Positions 17,433-25,169 of a stretch of DNA of 48,055 nt are shown piece by piece (the first letter of the stretch is position 1; each line of letters begins with the position of its first letter). The position numbers were made by a program, and so were the translations under genes. Under the pieces are notes generated by a model. That model was given only the letters and a program-made list of their open reading frames with translations. It was not told where the DNA came from and ran no database searches. The DNA is from Shewanella sp. Isolate13 (GTDB lineage: Bacteria; Pseudomonadota; Gammaproteobacteria; Enterobacterales; Shewanellaceae), in NCBI RefSeq assembly GCF_022398325.1, contig NZ_JAKEVD010000035.1, positions 253-48,307 of the forward strand, written 5' to 3'.

Positions 17433-18260
17433 TTGATCCAATTCACTAAGATGCATGGGCTAGGCAATGACTTTATGGTTGTCGATGGGGTGACACAGAA
17501 TGTGTTCTTCTCTCCCGATCAAATTAAGCGTCTAGCGGATCGGAACTTTGGTGTGGGCTTCGATCAGTTATTACTGGTGGAGCCTCCCTACGATCCCGAT
17601 TTAGATTTTCATTATCGCATCTTTAATGCTGATGGCAGTGAGGTTGAGCAGTGCGGCAATGGTGCGCGCTGCTTCGCACGATTTGTGCGTAACAAGGGCC
17701 TGACCCATAAGCATAAAATTCGAGTAAGCACCTCATCGGGTAAGATAACCCTGCGCCTAGAGCGTGATGGTAAGGTTACCGTTAATATGGGCATCCCGAT
17801 CCTAGAGCCGGGTAAGATCCCATTTACTGCCAAGAAAGCGGAGAAAACTTACCTGCTGATGGCACCAAGTGGCACCTATCTTTGTGGTGCTGTCTCTATG
17901 GGTAACCCTCACTGTGTGATCGAGGTGGATGATGCCGCCGCGACCGATGTCGATACCATAGGCGCAGAGCTTACTAACCATGAACGTTTTCCAAAGGGCG
18001 TCAATGTAGGCTTTATGCAGGTGTTAACTCCTAGCCATATCAAACTTAGAGTCTATGAGCGCGGCGCGGCAGAGACCTTAGCCTGTGGCTCAGGTGCTTG
18101 TGCAGCTGTCGTCGTGGGGATCTTGCAAGGTAAGCTCGATAGAAATGTGCAGGTAGACCTACCTGGTGGCAGCTTAATGATCAACTGGGACGGTGAAGGT
18201 AAGCCGCTGTGGATGACAGGGCCTGCAGAACATGTTTACGATGGGCAGATCTCACAATGA
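17433..18260 (+). CDS. dapF: Diaminopimelate epimerase
   Basis: DapF interconverts LL- and meso-diaminopimelate for lysine and peptidoglycan. I place the start at TTG 17433 (MIQFTKMHGLGNDFMVVD), giving 275 residues, near the E. coli 274: the AAGGA at 17420-17424 is 8 nt away, whereas the in-frame ATG at 17424 overlaps that ribosome site. The two catalytic cysteines are Cys74 (CGNGARC) and Cys218 (ACGSGACA). The stop codon overlaps the next ATG (ATGA), so translation of the following gene is coupled. Confidence 0.97.
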   Translation: MIQFTKMHGLGNDFMVVDGVTQNVFFSPDQIKRLADRNFGVGFDQLLLVEPPYDPDLDFHYRIFNADGSEVEQCGNGARCFARFVRNKGLTHKHKIRVSTSSGKITLRLERDGKVTVNMGIPILEPGKIPFTAKKAEKTYLLMAPSGTYLCGAVSMGNPHCVIEVDDAAATDVDTIGAELTNHERFPKGVNVGFMQVLTPSHIKLRVYERGAAETLACGSGACAAVVVGILQGKLDRNVQVDLPGGSLMINWDGEGKPLWMTGPAEHVYDGQISQ

Positions 18261-18889
18261 TAGATACCTCTAAATCGACTCCTCCATTTGATGAAATTCT
18301 CATTCGCGAATATCTGCTGGAAAACCCTGACTTCTTTAGTCGTTATCCTGAACTGTTACTGGCCATGCGTATTCCTCATGCTGAGCGAGGCGCTGTTTCG
18401 CTTGTTGAACGTCAGCAGGAGATGTTGCGTCAGCGAGTCAGTCAGCTGGAAGAGGAGATCACAGCCCTTTTAGCGATGGCGTCACGTAATGAGCAAATTT
18501 TCATGTTTAACAGTGCGTTATCTATGGACCTGCTAAAATGTGAGGATATGGGCGAATTACGTCAGGTGTTATCTAGTGGTCTAAAAGAACAGTTTCAGTT
18601 TAGTCACGTAAGGCTTATCACGGTACATGACATCGATAGCGAGCTGTCGCAGATCTGGAGTAAACGTCTCGACTCGGGTTACTATTTTGGTCGCTTGACT
18701 AAAGAGGAGTCGAAGCGCCTGTTTGGCACGGAGGTCGGCTCGGTAGCACTATCTCGCTTATCGAAAGAGTGTGGTCAGGTGATCTTTGCCATCGCGAGTC
18801 AAGATCCTATGCATTTTCATCCTGAAATGGATTACCTTCTCTTGTCACAGCTTAAACAGTTACTCGATCACCAGCTGACTAAAATTTAA
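18257..18889 (+). CDS. DUF484 family protein (YigA-like)
   Basis: A 210-residue cytoplasmic protein of the DUF484 family, a GAF-like fold of unknown function that sits between dapF and xerC in many gammaproteobacteria. The start is the ATG at 18257 overlapping the dapF stop, giving MIDTSKSTPPFDEILIREYL; an upstream in-frame start inside dapF is unlikely. Visible features are the family opening (EYLLENPDFFSRYPELL), a coiled-coil segment (ERQQEMLRQRVSQLEEEI) and a C-terminal GAF-like part. Conserved linkage to xerC hints at a shared role, but none is established. Confidence 0.93.
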   Translation: MIDTSKSTPPFDEILIREYLLENPDFFSRYPELLLAMRIPHAERGAVSLVERQQEMLRQRVSQLEEEITALLAMASRNEQIFMFNSALSMDLLKCEDMGELRQVLSSGLKEQFQFSHVRLITVHDIDSELSQIWSKRLDSGYYFGRLTKEESKRLFGTEVGSVALSRLSKECGQVIFAIASQDPMHFHPEMDYLLLSQLKQLLDHQLTKI

Positions 18890-18901
18890 TAGTGAGGCTC
18901 T

Positions 18902-19816
18902 ATGGCTGACGAAGCGTTATCGAATAATGTGCGTTGGTTGAATGACTTTGAGCGTTACCTGCGCACAGAGCGCCAAGTCTCGGCCTATACGGTGCGTAAC
19001 TATCTGTTTGAGCTGCAACGCATCGAAAAACTATTTAGCGAAACGGACACTTGGCTGTCGCTGCAGCACGAGTCTTTACAAGCCATGTTAGCTAAGCTGC
19101 ATCGCAAAGGTTTAAGTCCACGGTCATTGTCACTGACACTTTCTGCCCTAAAACAGTTCTATGAGTTTCTACTCAGAGAGCAGCAGATTAAGGTTAACCC
19201 GGCCATCAGCCTTACGGCACCCAAGCAGGGTAAGCCTCTGCCTAAGAATATGGATGTCGATTCGGTGAGCCATCTGCTCGACATCGATGGCGATGATCCC
19301 CTTAGTCTACGCGATAAAGCCATCATGGAGCTGTTTTACTCCTCTGGCTTGCGACTGGCGGAGCTTGCGGCGCTGAATGTCGCTGATATCCAATTCTCCC
19401 AAGCTCAGGTCAAAGTCTTAGGTAAGGGCAGTAAAGAGCGGATTGTGCCTATTGGAAAATTAGCGTTAACGGCGATCAACCAGTGGTTGGATATCAAGCG
19501 CGATATTGCCTGTGAAGACGATGCCTTGTTTGTCACCGCCAAGGGCAAACGTTTGGCTCACAGAAGTATTCAGGCACGCCTCGCTAAATGGGGCCAAGAG
19601 CAAGCGCTAGGGATTAAGGTGCACCCGCATAAGCTGCGTCACTCCTTTGCTACCCATATGTTGGAATCCAGTGCGGATCTAAGAGCGGTACAGGAGCTAT
19701 TAGGCCACGCAAATCTGTCGACCACGCAGGTTTATACCAGCTTGGATTTTCAGCATCTAGCCAAGGTGTATGACGGTGCACATCCAAGAGCTAAAAAACG
19801 AGGCAACAGATCATGA
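18902..19816 (+). CDS. xerC: Tyrosine recombinase XerC
   Basis: XerC, with XerD, resolves chromosome dimers at dif. The 304 residues have a SAM-like N-terminal core-binding domain (about 8-95) and a catalytic domain (about 115-295). All catalytic residues are present: Arg151 (SGLRLAEL), Lys175, His243 and Arg246 (HPHKLRH), His269 (LGHANLS) and nucleophile Tyr278. Its stop overlaps the start of the next gene (ATGA). The genomic context (dapF-DUF484-xerC-HAD) identifies it as XerC rather than a phage integrase. Confidence 0.98.
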   Translation: MADEALSNNVRWLNDFERYLRTERQVSAYTVRNYLFELQRIEKLFSETDTWLSLQHESLQAMLAKLHRKGLSPRSLSLTLSALKQFYEFLLREQQIKVNPAISLTAPKQGKPLPKNMDVDSVSHLLDIDGDDPLSLRDKAIMELFYSSGLRLAELAALNVADIQFSQAQVKVLGKGSKERIVPIGKLALTAINQWLDIKRDIACEDDALFVTAKGKRLAHRSIQARLAKWGQEQALGIKVHPHKLRHSFATHMLESSADLRAVQELLGHANLSTTQVYTSLDFQHLAKVYDGAHPRAKKRGNRS

Positions 19817-20529
19817 AGGTCTATATTCGTCCACAAGCCTTTCAAGCTATTAGTTTCGACTTAGATGACACTCTCTATGATAATCGGCCGATCATCATTC
19901 AGGCTGAATCTGAGCTGCAGACCTTTTTACACCAAGCGTACCCTAAATCTGCAAAGTGGCAGTTTGCTGACTGGCGCAGACTCAAGCTATCCCTGTTTAG
20001 GGAGTCACCTGAGCTCCGTCATGATACGACAGTTGCGCGACTGGCAATGTTGGAGCGTGGCCTGCTGCAATTGGGTTATGACGCTCAAACCGCAAAAGCA
20101 GGCGCTAAGACTGGTCTTGAGCACTTTGTGAAGCATCGTAGTCACTTCAAAGTGTCGACAGAGGTTATTGAGCTGCTAGCAGAGCTTAAGCTGAAATATC
20201 GCTTAATCGGCATCACCAATGGGAATGTCGATCATCAAAGGATCGGCTTAGAGGGGTTATTCGAGTTCGTATTGCACCCAGGGCACGGCTATAAGCAAAA
20301 ACCATCGGCAGAGATGTTTGTATTGGCTGCTGAAAAACTGGGGCTACCCTTGGCAAGTATTCTTCATATTGGTGACAGCGCAAAGAGTGATGTCGATGGG
20401 GCAAGGCGAGCGGGTTGCCAAGCTGTCTGGCTTAATCCTGGCTTTGGTGTGACTGAAAAGTCGAGCGCCAACGGAATGCTACCTCATGTCGAAATATCCT
20501 CAGTGCAGCAGCTGAGACAGTTATTGTAA
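19813..20529 (+). CDS. yigB: HAD-superfamily phosphatase (YigB-like)
   Basis: A 238-residue HAD hydrolase. It has motif I SFDLDDTLYDN (nucleophile Asp16, acid Asp18), motif II GITNGN, the Lys in YKQKPS and motif IV HIGDSAKSDVDGARRAG, with an alpha-helical cap between motifs I and II. In E. coli YigB at the same place after xerC dephosphorylates a riboflavin intermediate and some other phosphates; substrate here is inferred. It is translationally coupled to xerC. In E. coli uvrD follows, but here a small lipoprotein does. Confidence 0.93.
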   Translation: MKVYIRPQAFQAISFDLDDTLYDNRPIIIQAESELQTFLHQAYPKSAKWQFADWRRLKLSLFRESPELRHDTTVARLAMLERGLLQLGYDAQTAKAGAKTGLEHFVKHRSHFKVSTEVIELLAELKLKYRLIGITNGNVDHQRIGLEGLFEFVLHPGHGYKQKPSAEMFVLAAEKLGLPLASILHIGDSAKSDVDGARRAGCQAVWLNPGFGVTEKSSANGMLPHVEISSVQQLRQLL

Positions 20530-20635
20530 TCTATTGAATTGATAGTTGTTGATAGCTTGTTATTTTTCGCTATCTTGATATGCTCTATTCTCTGAAAATT
20601 TAATAAGAACAAAGTTTTATAGGATAGGGATTATC

Positions 20636-21100
20636 ATGAAAAAACTATTTGTTGCGTTATCAGTTTTATTACTCACCAGTGCTTGCTCAATTAAGCAGCG
20701 TGTTGATCCGGTTCATGTGAACAATAATGCTGAAGTATGTATTCAAAAGAACCCTGACGTGAGGGACGGTTTTTTGCAGGAGATGGAGAAGATTCTTGCA
20801 GAGAAACAGATTAAATATCGTATTATCGAAGAATTAGATGCCAGCCAGCAATGTGAGTGGACCGCTACATATACGGCGAACTGGCGTTGGGATCTTGCGT
20901 TATACATGGTTTACGCAGAGATTAAGGTATTCCATCAAGGGCGTTTAGATGGTGAAGCAATTTATGACGCCCGAAGCGGTGGTGCGAATATGAATAAATT
21001 CATTGATTCAGAGCCTAAGATCCGAGAGTTGATTGAAAAGCTGATTCAACAGAAGCAAGCTTCAATGCGCTGGTCACCACTTCAGCAAACCGCGATTTAA
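20636..21100 (+). CDS. Small lipoprotein of unknown function (possibly Sbal_3080 family)
   Basis: A 154-residue protein with a lipoprotein signal (MKKLFVALSVLLLTSAC, lipobox TSA-Cys17) predicted to be attached to a membrane facing the periplasm. The mature part is a compact soluble domain with two cysteines (AEVCIQKNP and QQCEW) that could pair, and a Trp-rich core (WTATYTANWRWDLALYMVYAEI). It resembles the Shewanella/Pseudomonas family I remember as Sbal_3080-type lipoproteins, but I cannot confirm that by search. AGGGA lies 6 nt before the ATG. A bidirectional terminator follows. No function is known. Confidence 0.85.
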   Translation: MKKLFVALSVLLLTSACSIKQRVDPVHVNNNAEVCIQKNPDVRDGFLQEMEKILAEKQIKYRIIEELDASQQCEWTATYTANWRWDLALYMVYAEIKVFHQGRLDGEAIYDARSGGANMNKFIDSEPKIRELIEKLIQQKQASMRWSPLQQTAI

Positions 21101-21101
21101 T

Positions 21102-21129
21102 AAAAAGGCTCACAATGGTGAGCCTTTTT
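21102..21129. terminator. Bidirectional terminator between the lipoprotein gene and ric
   Basis: A 12-bp perfect stem, AAAAAGGCTCAC (21102-21113) with GTGAGCCTTTTT (21118-21129), has a 4-nt loop; the A and T tracts serve both strands of this convergent pair. Confidence 0.92.
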
Positions 21130-21157
21130 GCTTCTTTGCTGTAAAAACTAGGAGCTA

Positions 21158-21880
21158 TCAGGCGGTGAGCGCCAATGCTTTCGGAAACAAGATATTGTTC
21201 TCGAGATAGATGTGCTGCTTCAGATCGGCCTCGAATTCGGCCAAGCTCGCGTAACAAACACGCCAGGTCGTGCAAGCGTGCGCTGGCGGAGTAAAACCAT
21301 TCGTGAGCTCACTGATCTTCTCGAAGATCTGCAATGCATCATCGTGCTCATATTGCATGGCATTGATAGGATTGCCGATATGGCCAAAGCAGTTTTGCAT
21401 TTCAACTTGGTTGTGCAGGCCTAGAATCGCTGGGAACAATATCTGTTCCTCTTTCATCAGGTGCGGCATCAAGTCTTCGACTAATGCATGGATCCAGCCT
21501 GCCAATGGTTTGATTTCAGCATGGTTTTCGCCGTGAGCACGCACCATCTTTTGGCTGTATTCCACTAGCAGAGGCGCTTTTTCTCTCACAAAAGTATGGT
21601 GAGTCGATTCGATATAGTTAAGTAAGTCGGGGAGGGGCAGTTGCTCTAAACCTTGCAACTTTTCGCCTTGGGTCTCAAGTGCCATCAGGGTATCGATGAC
21701 GCTAGTTTCATCGGCATCGAAGCGTTTAATAGCTCGCTCCAATGAAATTCCACCGCCACAACAGAAATCAATGCCGTGCTGGCTAAACAAGTGGGCTGTA
21801 CGGAAATCATTAGCAACTAATTCACCAACACGAGAAGCAAGTAAACTTTCTTTCGAGTGAGGGGCTTTTGATTGAGACAT
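21158..21880 (-). CDS. ytfE: Iron-sulfur cluster repair di-iron protein RIC (YtfE/ScdA)
   Basis: RIC is a cytoplasmic non-haem di-iron protein that helps repair Fe-S clusters damaged by nitric oxide or oxidants. The 240 residues have an ScdA_N (DUF542) domain with the Cys-Cys pair at 40-41 (HGIDFCCGGG) and a hemerythrin-like domain. Di-iron ligands align with E. coli YtfE: His95, His140, Glu144, His179, His223 and Glu227, with the characteristic 4-residue spacings. GGAG lies 8 nt before the ATG. An AT-rich palindrome resembling NsrR sites lies 32 bp upstream, fitting NO-responsive control. Confidence 0.96.
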   Translation of the reverse strand: MSQSKAPHSKESLLASRVGELVANDFRTAHLFSQHGIDFCCGGGISLERAIKRFDADETSVIDTLMALETQGEKLQGLEQLPLPDLLNYIESTHHTFVREKAPLLVEYSQKMVRAHGENHAEIKPLAGWIHALVEDLMPHLMKEEQILFPAILGLHNQVEMQNCFGHIGNPINAMQYEHDDALQIFEKISELTNGFTPPAHACTTWRVCYASLAEFEADLKQHIYLENNILFPKALALTA

Positions 21881-21911
21881 GGTTTGGCTCCAAATACGAC
21901 AATGAGGATTT

Positions 21912-21936
21912 AAAATGTATATTTTAAATGCATCTT
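21912..21936 (-). promoter_or_regulatory. Possible NsrR-type operator upstream of ric
   Basis: Arms AAAATGTATAT (21912-21922) and AAATGCATCTT (21926-21936) form an AT-rich inverted repeat around TTT. One arm equals the known NsrR half-site form AAGATGCATTT exactly; the other matches about 9 of 11, and the spacing is 3 instead of the usual 1. Position close upstream of a classic NsrR target supports it. Confidence 0.55.
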
Positions 21937-22215
21937 ATATGTATGCTTGCCGTGATACAATAATTACTTGACTAAAATGCTCGGGTAATGCCGTTTTCTA
22001 CAAAATAACTCAATTGAGATAAGGGATAATGAGTGCTATTAATGTGGACTTATCGAGGTTTTTGGATCTTTTTTAAACAGCCTAGTTTCTAAGTTGAGCA
22101 TTATCATAGTGTTTTAATACTGATTAATTTAGACTAGTCGGCATCAACAGTTATTTTAGAGTCTAACAAAGTCAGCTATGACCGTTTACAGTGTCAAAGG
22201 TAGTACCAAGGCATA
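21937..22215. other. Intergenic region between ric and the metal-efflux locus
   Basis: No gene seen. Divergent promoters for ric and the rightward Cys-rich gene are expected. A weak rightward candidate is TTGAGC (22094-22099) with AATACT (22116-22121), spacer 16. No clear metal-regulator operator was recognised. Confidence 0.4.
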
Positions 22216-22626
22216 ATGTCTAGCCTAGGTCGTTTTATTCGCGCAGTTATCACCTCTCCAGCAGTATTGGGGCGGGTGTTGTTGATCGTGATTTTAACGA
22301 TGCAATCTATGGTTGCTATGGCTGATGATTGCACTTTGTCTCATGACGACTGTGGCAGCGAGTTAAGCTATTTTGTTGAACATGAAGCCGAGTCAGCTAA
22401 TGGTGCGTCTCAATGTGATGAGACAACGATGGCGAGCCATGTGGAAGATGACTGCACCGAATGCAGTAATAATTGCTGCTCCTGCTGTTTGACCTTGATG
22501 CACCCGATTGCAGAGGTGCAAGCTGCACTTCCTCATCCTGATAGTTTTGTTTTCTCATTCAATTCCACCTCTGTAGAAACGCCTTACTACGCGTTTTTGC
22601 GCCCCCCAAAAGCCGAAATCGTTTAA
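22216..22626 (+). CDS. Cys-rich small exported protein leading the czcCBA cluster, function unknown
   Basis: I do not recognise a named family with confidence. The 136 residues have a long N-terminal hydrophobic segment (about 17-36, ending VAMA-DDC) that looks like a signal peptide or anchor, then nine cysteines at 39, 46, 67, 80, 83, 87, 88, 90 and 91, the last six clustered as C..C...CC.CC. Asp, Glu and His are abundant between them (HDD, EHEAE, DETT), as expected for metal binding in the periplasm. AAGG lies 5 nt before the ATG. It is 115 bp upstream of the CzcC-like gene on the same strand, so a role in sensing, buffering or delivering metal to the pump is inferred from context only. Confidence 0.8.
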   Translation: MSSLGRFIRAVITSPAVLGRVLLIVILTMQSMVAMADDCTLSHDDCGSELSYFVEHEAESANGASQCDETTMASHVEDDCTECSNNCCSCCLTLMHPIAEVQAALPHPDSFVFSFNSTSVETPYYAFLRPPKAEIV

Positions 22627-22741
22627 TCAAAATTTTATTTAATTAGCGAGCTTTTAACAGCTTGTTTAAGGCCTATCGATCTTTTTTAGATCTCACACTT
22701 TTAGGCCGAGTATTTTGTATTAAATTGAGGTTTACACTCAG

Positions 22742-24094
22742 ATGTTTTATCAAACTAATGTCGCCAAAATAGGCATGGCTTGCCTGTGGCGAGGGCTTTA
22801 TAGCACGTTCGTCATCATCGCTCTGCTATTGGCGGGTTCTTTTGCTGCAAAGGCGGCAACGCAAAACGAGTCCCTGTCTTTAACTACCGTTATTCAGCGA
22901 GTACAGCTGCAACACCCGACCCTTAAAGTGTTTGAGTTTAGGCAGCGAGTACTGGATGGGGCGGCGCAAACTCAAGGGCTGACACCGGGGTATGAAATCG
23001 GCTTTGAAGTCGATAATGTCGCTGGAACTGGAGAGTTTCAAGGGATAGAGAGTGGTGAGTTTAGCGTATCACTTTCGTCAGTCATTGAGCTTGGTGACAA
23101 ACTTGATGCCCGCAGCGGTGTTGTCAATGAACAGCGTGCAGTACTCGATGCTGAGCAAAAAATTGCCGCATTGAACTTATTCGCTGAGGCGACTCGCCGT
23201 TATATCGATGTATTAGCAGCGCAATCACAGCTGCAATTAGCCGTTGACGCACTAAAGTTGGCCGAAGAAACACAAACGGTTGTGGCTAAGCGCGCTCAAG
23301 CTGCGGTGACATCCGATGCAGAAGTGAAGCGCGCTCAAGCCGCTGTATTCAATGCAAAACTGGTTGCGGAAACTCAGTTGCAACAGCTCGATTACGCTAA
23401 ATTAGCCTTAAGCATGATGTGGGGTGAATCTCAGGTCGGCTTTGATTCGCTGCAAGGCAACTTGTTTGCCTTTAGTGATGATGTCGCGCTCGAACCATTA
23501 TTCGAGAAGGTAAAGTACAGCCCAGCTATCACTGCTTATTTAACTCAGGCACAGCTCAAAGAGGCTGAACTGCGTTTTGCTAAAACCCAGTCGAGCAGTG
23601 ATATCAGCTGGTCGGTTGGCGTTAAACAGTTTCAACAAACTAATGATATGGCATTGACCGCTGGTTTTAGTATGCCGCTGTTTAATAGTGAGCGAAATAC
23701 TGGCGAAATCCTTTCTGCTCAAGCGGCAAAAGAGCAAGTGTTTGCTAACAGAGAAGTCGCTTTATTAGAGCTTTATGGCCAGTTATATCGCGCCTATGCT
23801 AGCCGTAAACAGGCGATGGTGACGGTTAACCGTTTACAAGCCAGTGTTATTCCTACCTTAACTTTAGCCCTTGAAGATACCAAACGAGCTTATGAGCAAG
23901 GCTTATATAGCTACCTTGATTATTTAACTGCACGTGAAGAGCTGTTATTTGCTCGTCGAGCACTGATTGATTCGGCTGCGTCTGCATTACGCTACGGCGT
24001 TGATATTGAGCAACTGATTGCCGAGCCACTACCTGCTTCACAACATACTTTTTTCAATGACTTTTCTAACGCAGCTAAAGGACACATAAAATGA
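22742..24094 (+). CDS. czcC: CzcC-like outer-membrane factor (TolC family)
   Basis: The outer-membrane channel of a tripartite RND metal exporter. The 450 residues start with a signal segment (about 17-39, ending AKAAT), followed by a TolC/CzcC-type helical barrel with long Ala/Gln/Glu-rich coiled helices (AEATRRYIDVLAAQSQLQLAVDALKLAEE) and a repeated second half (RAYEQGLYSYLDYLTAREELL), the family's GLYSYLD-like signature. Its stop overlaps the czcB start (ATGA), so the two are coupled. The start ATG has only a distant GAGG. Confidence 0.94.
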   Translation: MFYQTNVAKIGMACLWRGLYSTFVIIALLLAGSFAAKAATQNESLSLTTVIQRVQLQHPTLKVFEFRQRVLDGAAQTQGLTPGYEIGFEVDNVAGTGEFQGIESGEFSVSLSSVIELGDKLDARSGVVNEQRAVLDAEQKIAALNLFAEATRRYIDVLAAQSQLQLAVDALKLAEETQTVVAKRAQAAVTSDAEVKRAQAAVFNAKLVAETQLQQLDYAKLALSMMWGESQVGFDSLQGNLFAFSDDVALEPLFEKVKYSPAITAYLTQAQLKEAELRFAKTQSSSDISWSVGVKQFQQTNDMALTAGFSMPLFNSERNTGEILSAQAAKEQVFANREVALLELYGQLYRAYASRKQAMVTVNRLQASVIPTLTLALEDTKRAYEQGLYSYLDYLTAREELLFARRALIDSAASALRYGVDIEQLIAEPLPASQHTFFNDFSNAAKGHIK

Positions 24095-25158
24095 GCGCTA
24101 ACACACTAACAAAATTATCTCTCGTTCATCTTGCTGTCACTGCGGCCATTACAGCTTGTATGCTTGTTACGCCAGTGAATGCCTCAGATGATCACCCCCA
24201 TGAGCTTGAACATCAGCATCAAGTAGAGCGTCATGACGAGCACGGCCATGATAAGCATGAGGATGAGCATGGTCATAAAGATGAACACGACGATGATCAT
24301 GGTCATAAGGATGAGCATGGGCATGATGAACACGGCCACGATGAGCATGAAGAGGGCAAAGTGCATATTAGTCCAGAGCAGATGCAGCGCTCAGGTATTG
24401 CGACTCAAATTGCTCAAGCGGGTGATATTAAGCAAACCGTTACCGTGTATGGCCGCACCGTATTGCCAGAAGCCGCCAGTAGCCAAGTCAAAGCTCGCTT
24501 TGCAGGCTTAATTACTCAAATGAAAGTGAACGTCGGCGATAGGGTTAAAGCTGGACAAGTTATCGCTGAAGTTGAGTCCAACTCAAGCTTAAAACGTTAC
24601 TCAATTAAAGCACCTATCTCAGGTGTGGTGGTTGAACGCAACGCCAATGTGGGTGAAATGGCAACCGATAATGTGCTGCTAAGCATTATGGATGACAGCC
24701 GCCTTTGGGCGGAATATCAAATCTTTCCTGCGCAAATGCGCAGTGTAGCGGTGGGGCAGCAGCTACTGATCACAGGCACACAGCAACAAGCTGAATCTAG
24801 CCTTGAATATCTGTTGAGTACGCCACAAGGGCTGTTATATCAGCTTGCGCGTGCGCCGCTTGATAATACTAACGGCCAATGGCCTCTAGGCAGTCTAGTG
24901 TCTGGTTACGTCACCTTGAGTAAGCAAGCTGTTAGCTTGATGGTAGATAACCTTGCAGTGCAAGAAATGGAAGGCCAGCAAGTGGTATTTGTTCGCACAG
25001 CCGAAGGTTTTGAAAAACGCGTAGTTGAGCTTGGGCTGCGCGATAGCCAAATGACAGAAGTGTTGTCGGGACTAAGTGCTGGCGAAGAATATGCGGTGCA
25101 AAAGAGCTTTTTGTTAAAAGCAGATCTTGAGAAATCAAGCGCTGGCCACGTTCACTAA
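24091..25158 (+). CDS. czcB: CzcB-like periplasmic adaptor with His-rich N-terminus
   Basis: The membrane-fusion adaptor linking the CzcA pump to the CzcC channel. The 355 residues have a signal segment (about 9-31), then a highly charged stretch (about 34-90) with 18 histidines among Asp and Glu (HDEHGHDKHEDEHGH and similar), and then the usual barrel-sandwich/lipoyl fold (VKARFAGLITQMKVNVGDRVKAGQVI; ISGVVVERNANVGEM) and beta-barrel domains. The His-rich region suggests Zn2+, Ni2+, Co2+ or Cd2+ binding before export. It is encoded by low-complexity DNA at about 24190-24355, prone to length change. The CzcA start follows after 11 nt. Confidence 0.95.
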   Translation: MSANTLTKLSLVHLAVTAAITACMLVTPVNASDDHPHELEHQHQVERHDEHGHDKHEDEHGHKDEHDDDHGHKDEHGHDEHGHDEHEEGKVHISPEQMQRSGIATQIAQAGDIKQTVTVYGRTVLPEAASSQVKARFAGLITQMKVNVGDRVKAGQVIAEVESNSSLKRYSIKAPISGVVVERNANVGEMATDNVLLSIMDDSRLWAEYQIFPAQMRSVAVGQQLLITGTQQQAESSLEYLLSTPQGLLYQLARAPLDNTNGQWPLGSLVSGYVTLSKQAVSLMVDNLAVQEMEGQQVVFVRTAEGFEKRVVELGLRDSQMTEVLSGLSAGEEYAVQKSFLLKADLEKSSAGHVH

Positions 25159-25169
25159 AGGAGACGGCA

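Noticed and set aside
18209..18256. Earlier in-frame start for the DUF484 gene inside dapF
   Set aside because: It adds 16 non-family residues; the ATGA overlap at 18257 is the usual coupling form.
22669..22707. Nested inverted repeats GGCCTA/TAGGCC and GATCT/AGATC between the Cys-rich gene and czcC
   Set aside because: Short arms with asymmetric spacing; no conserved riboswitch shape recognised.
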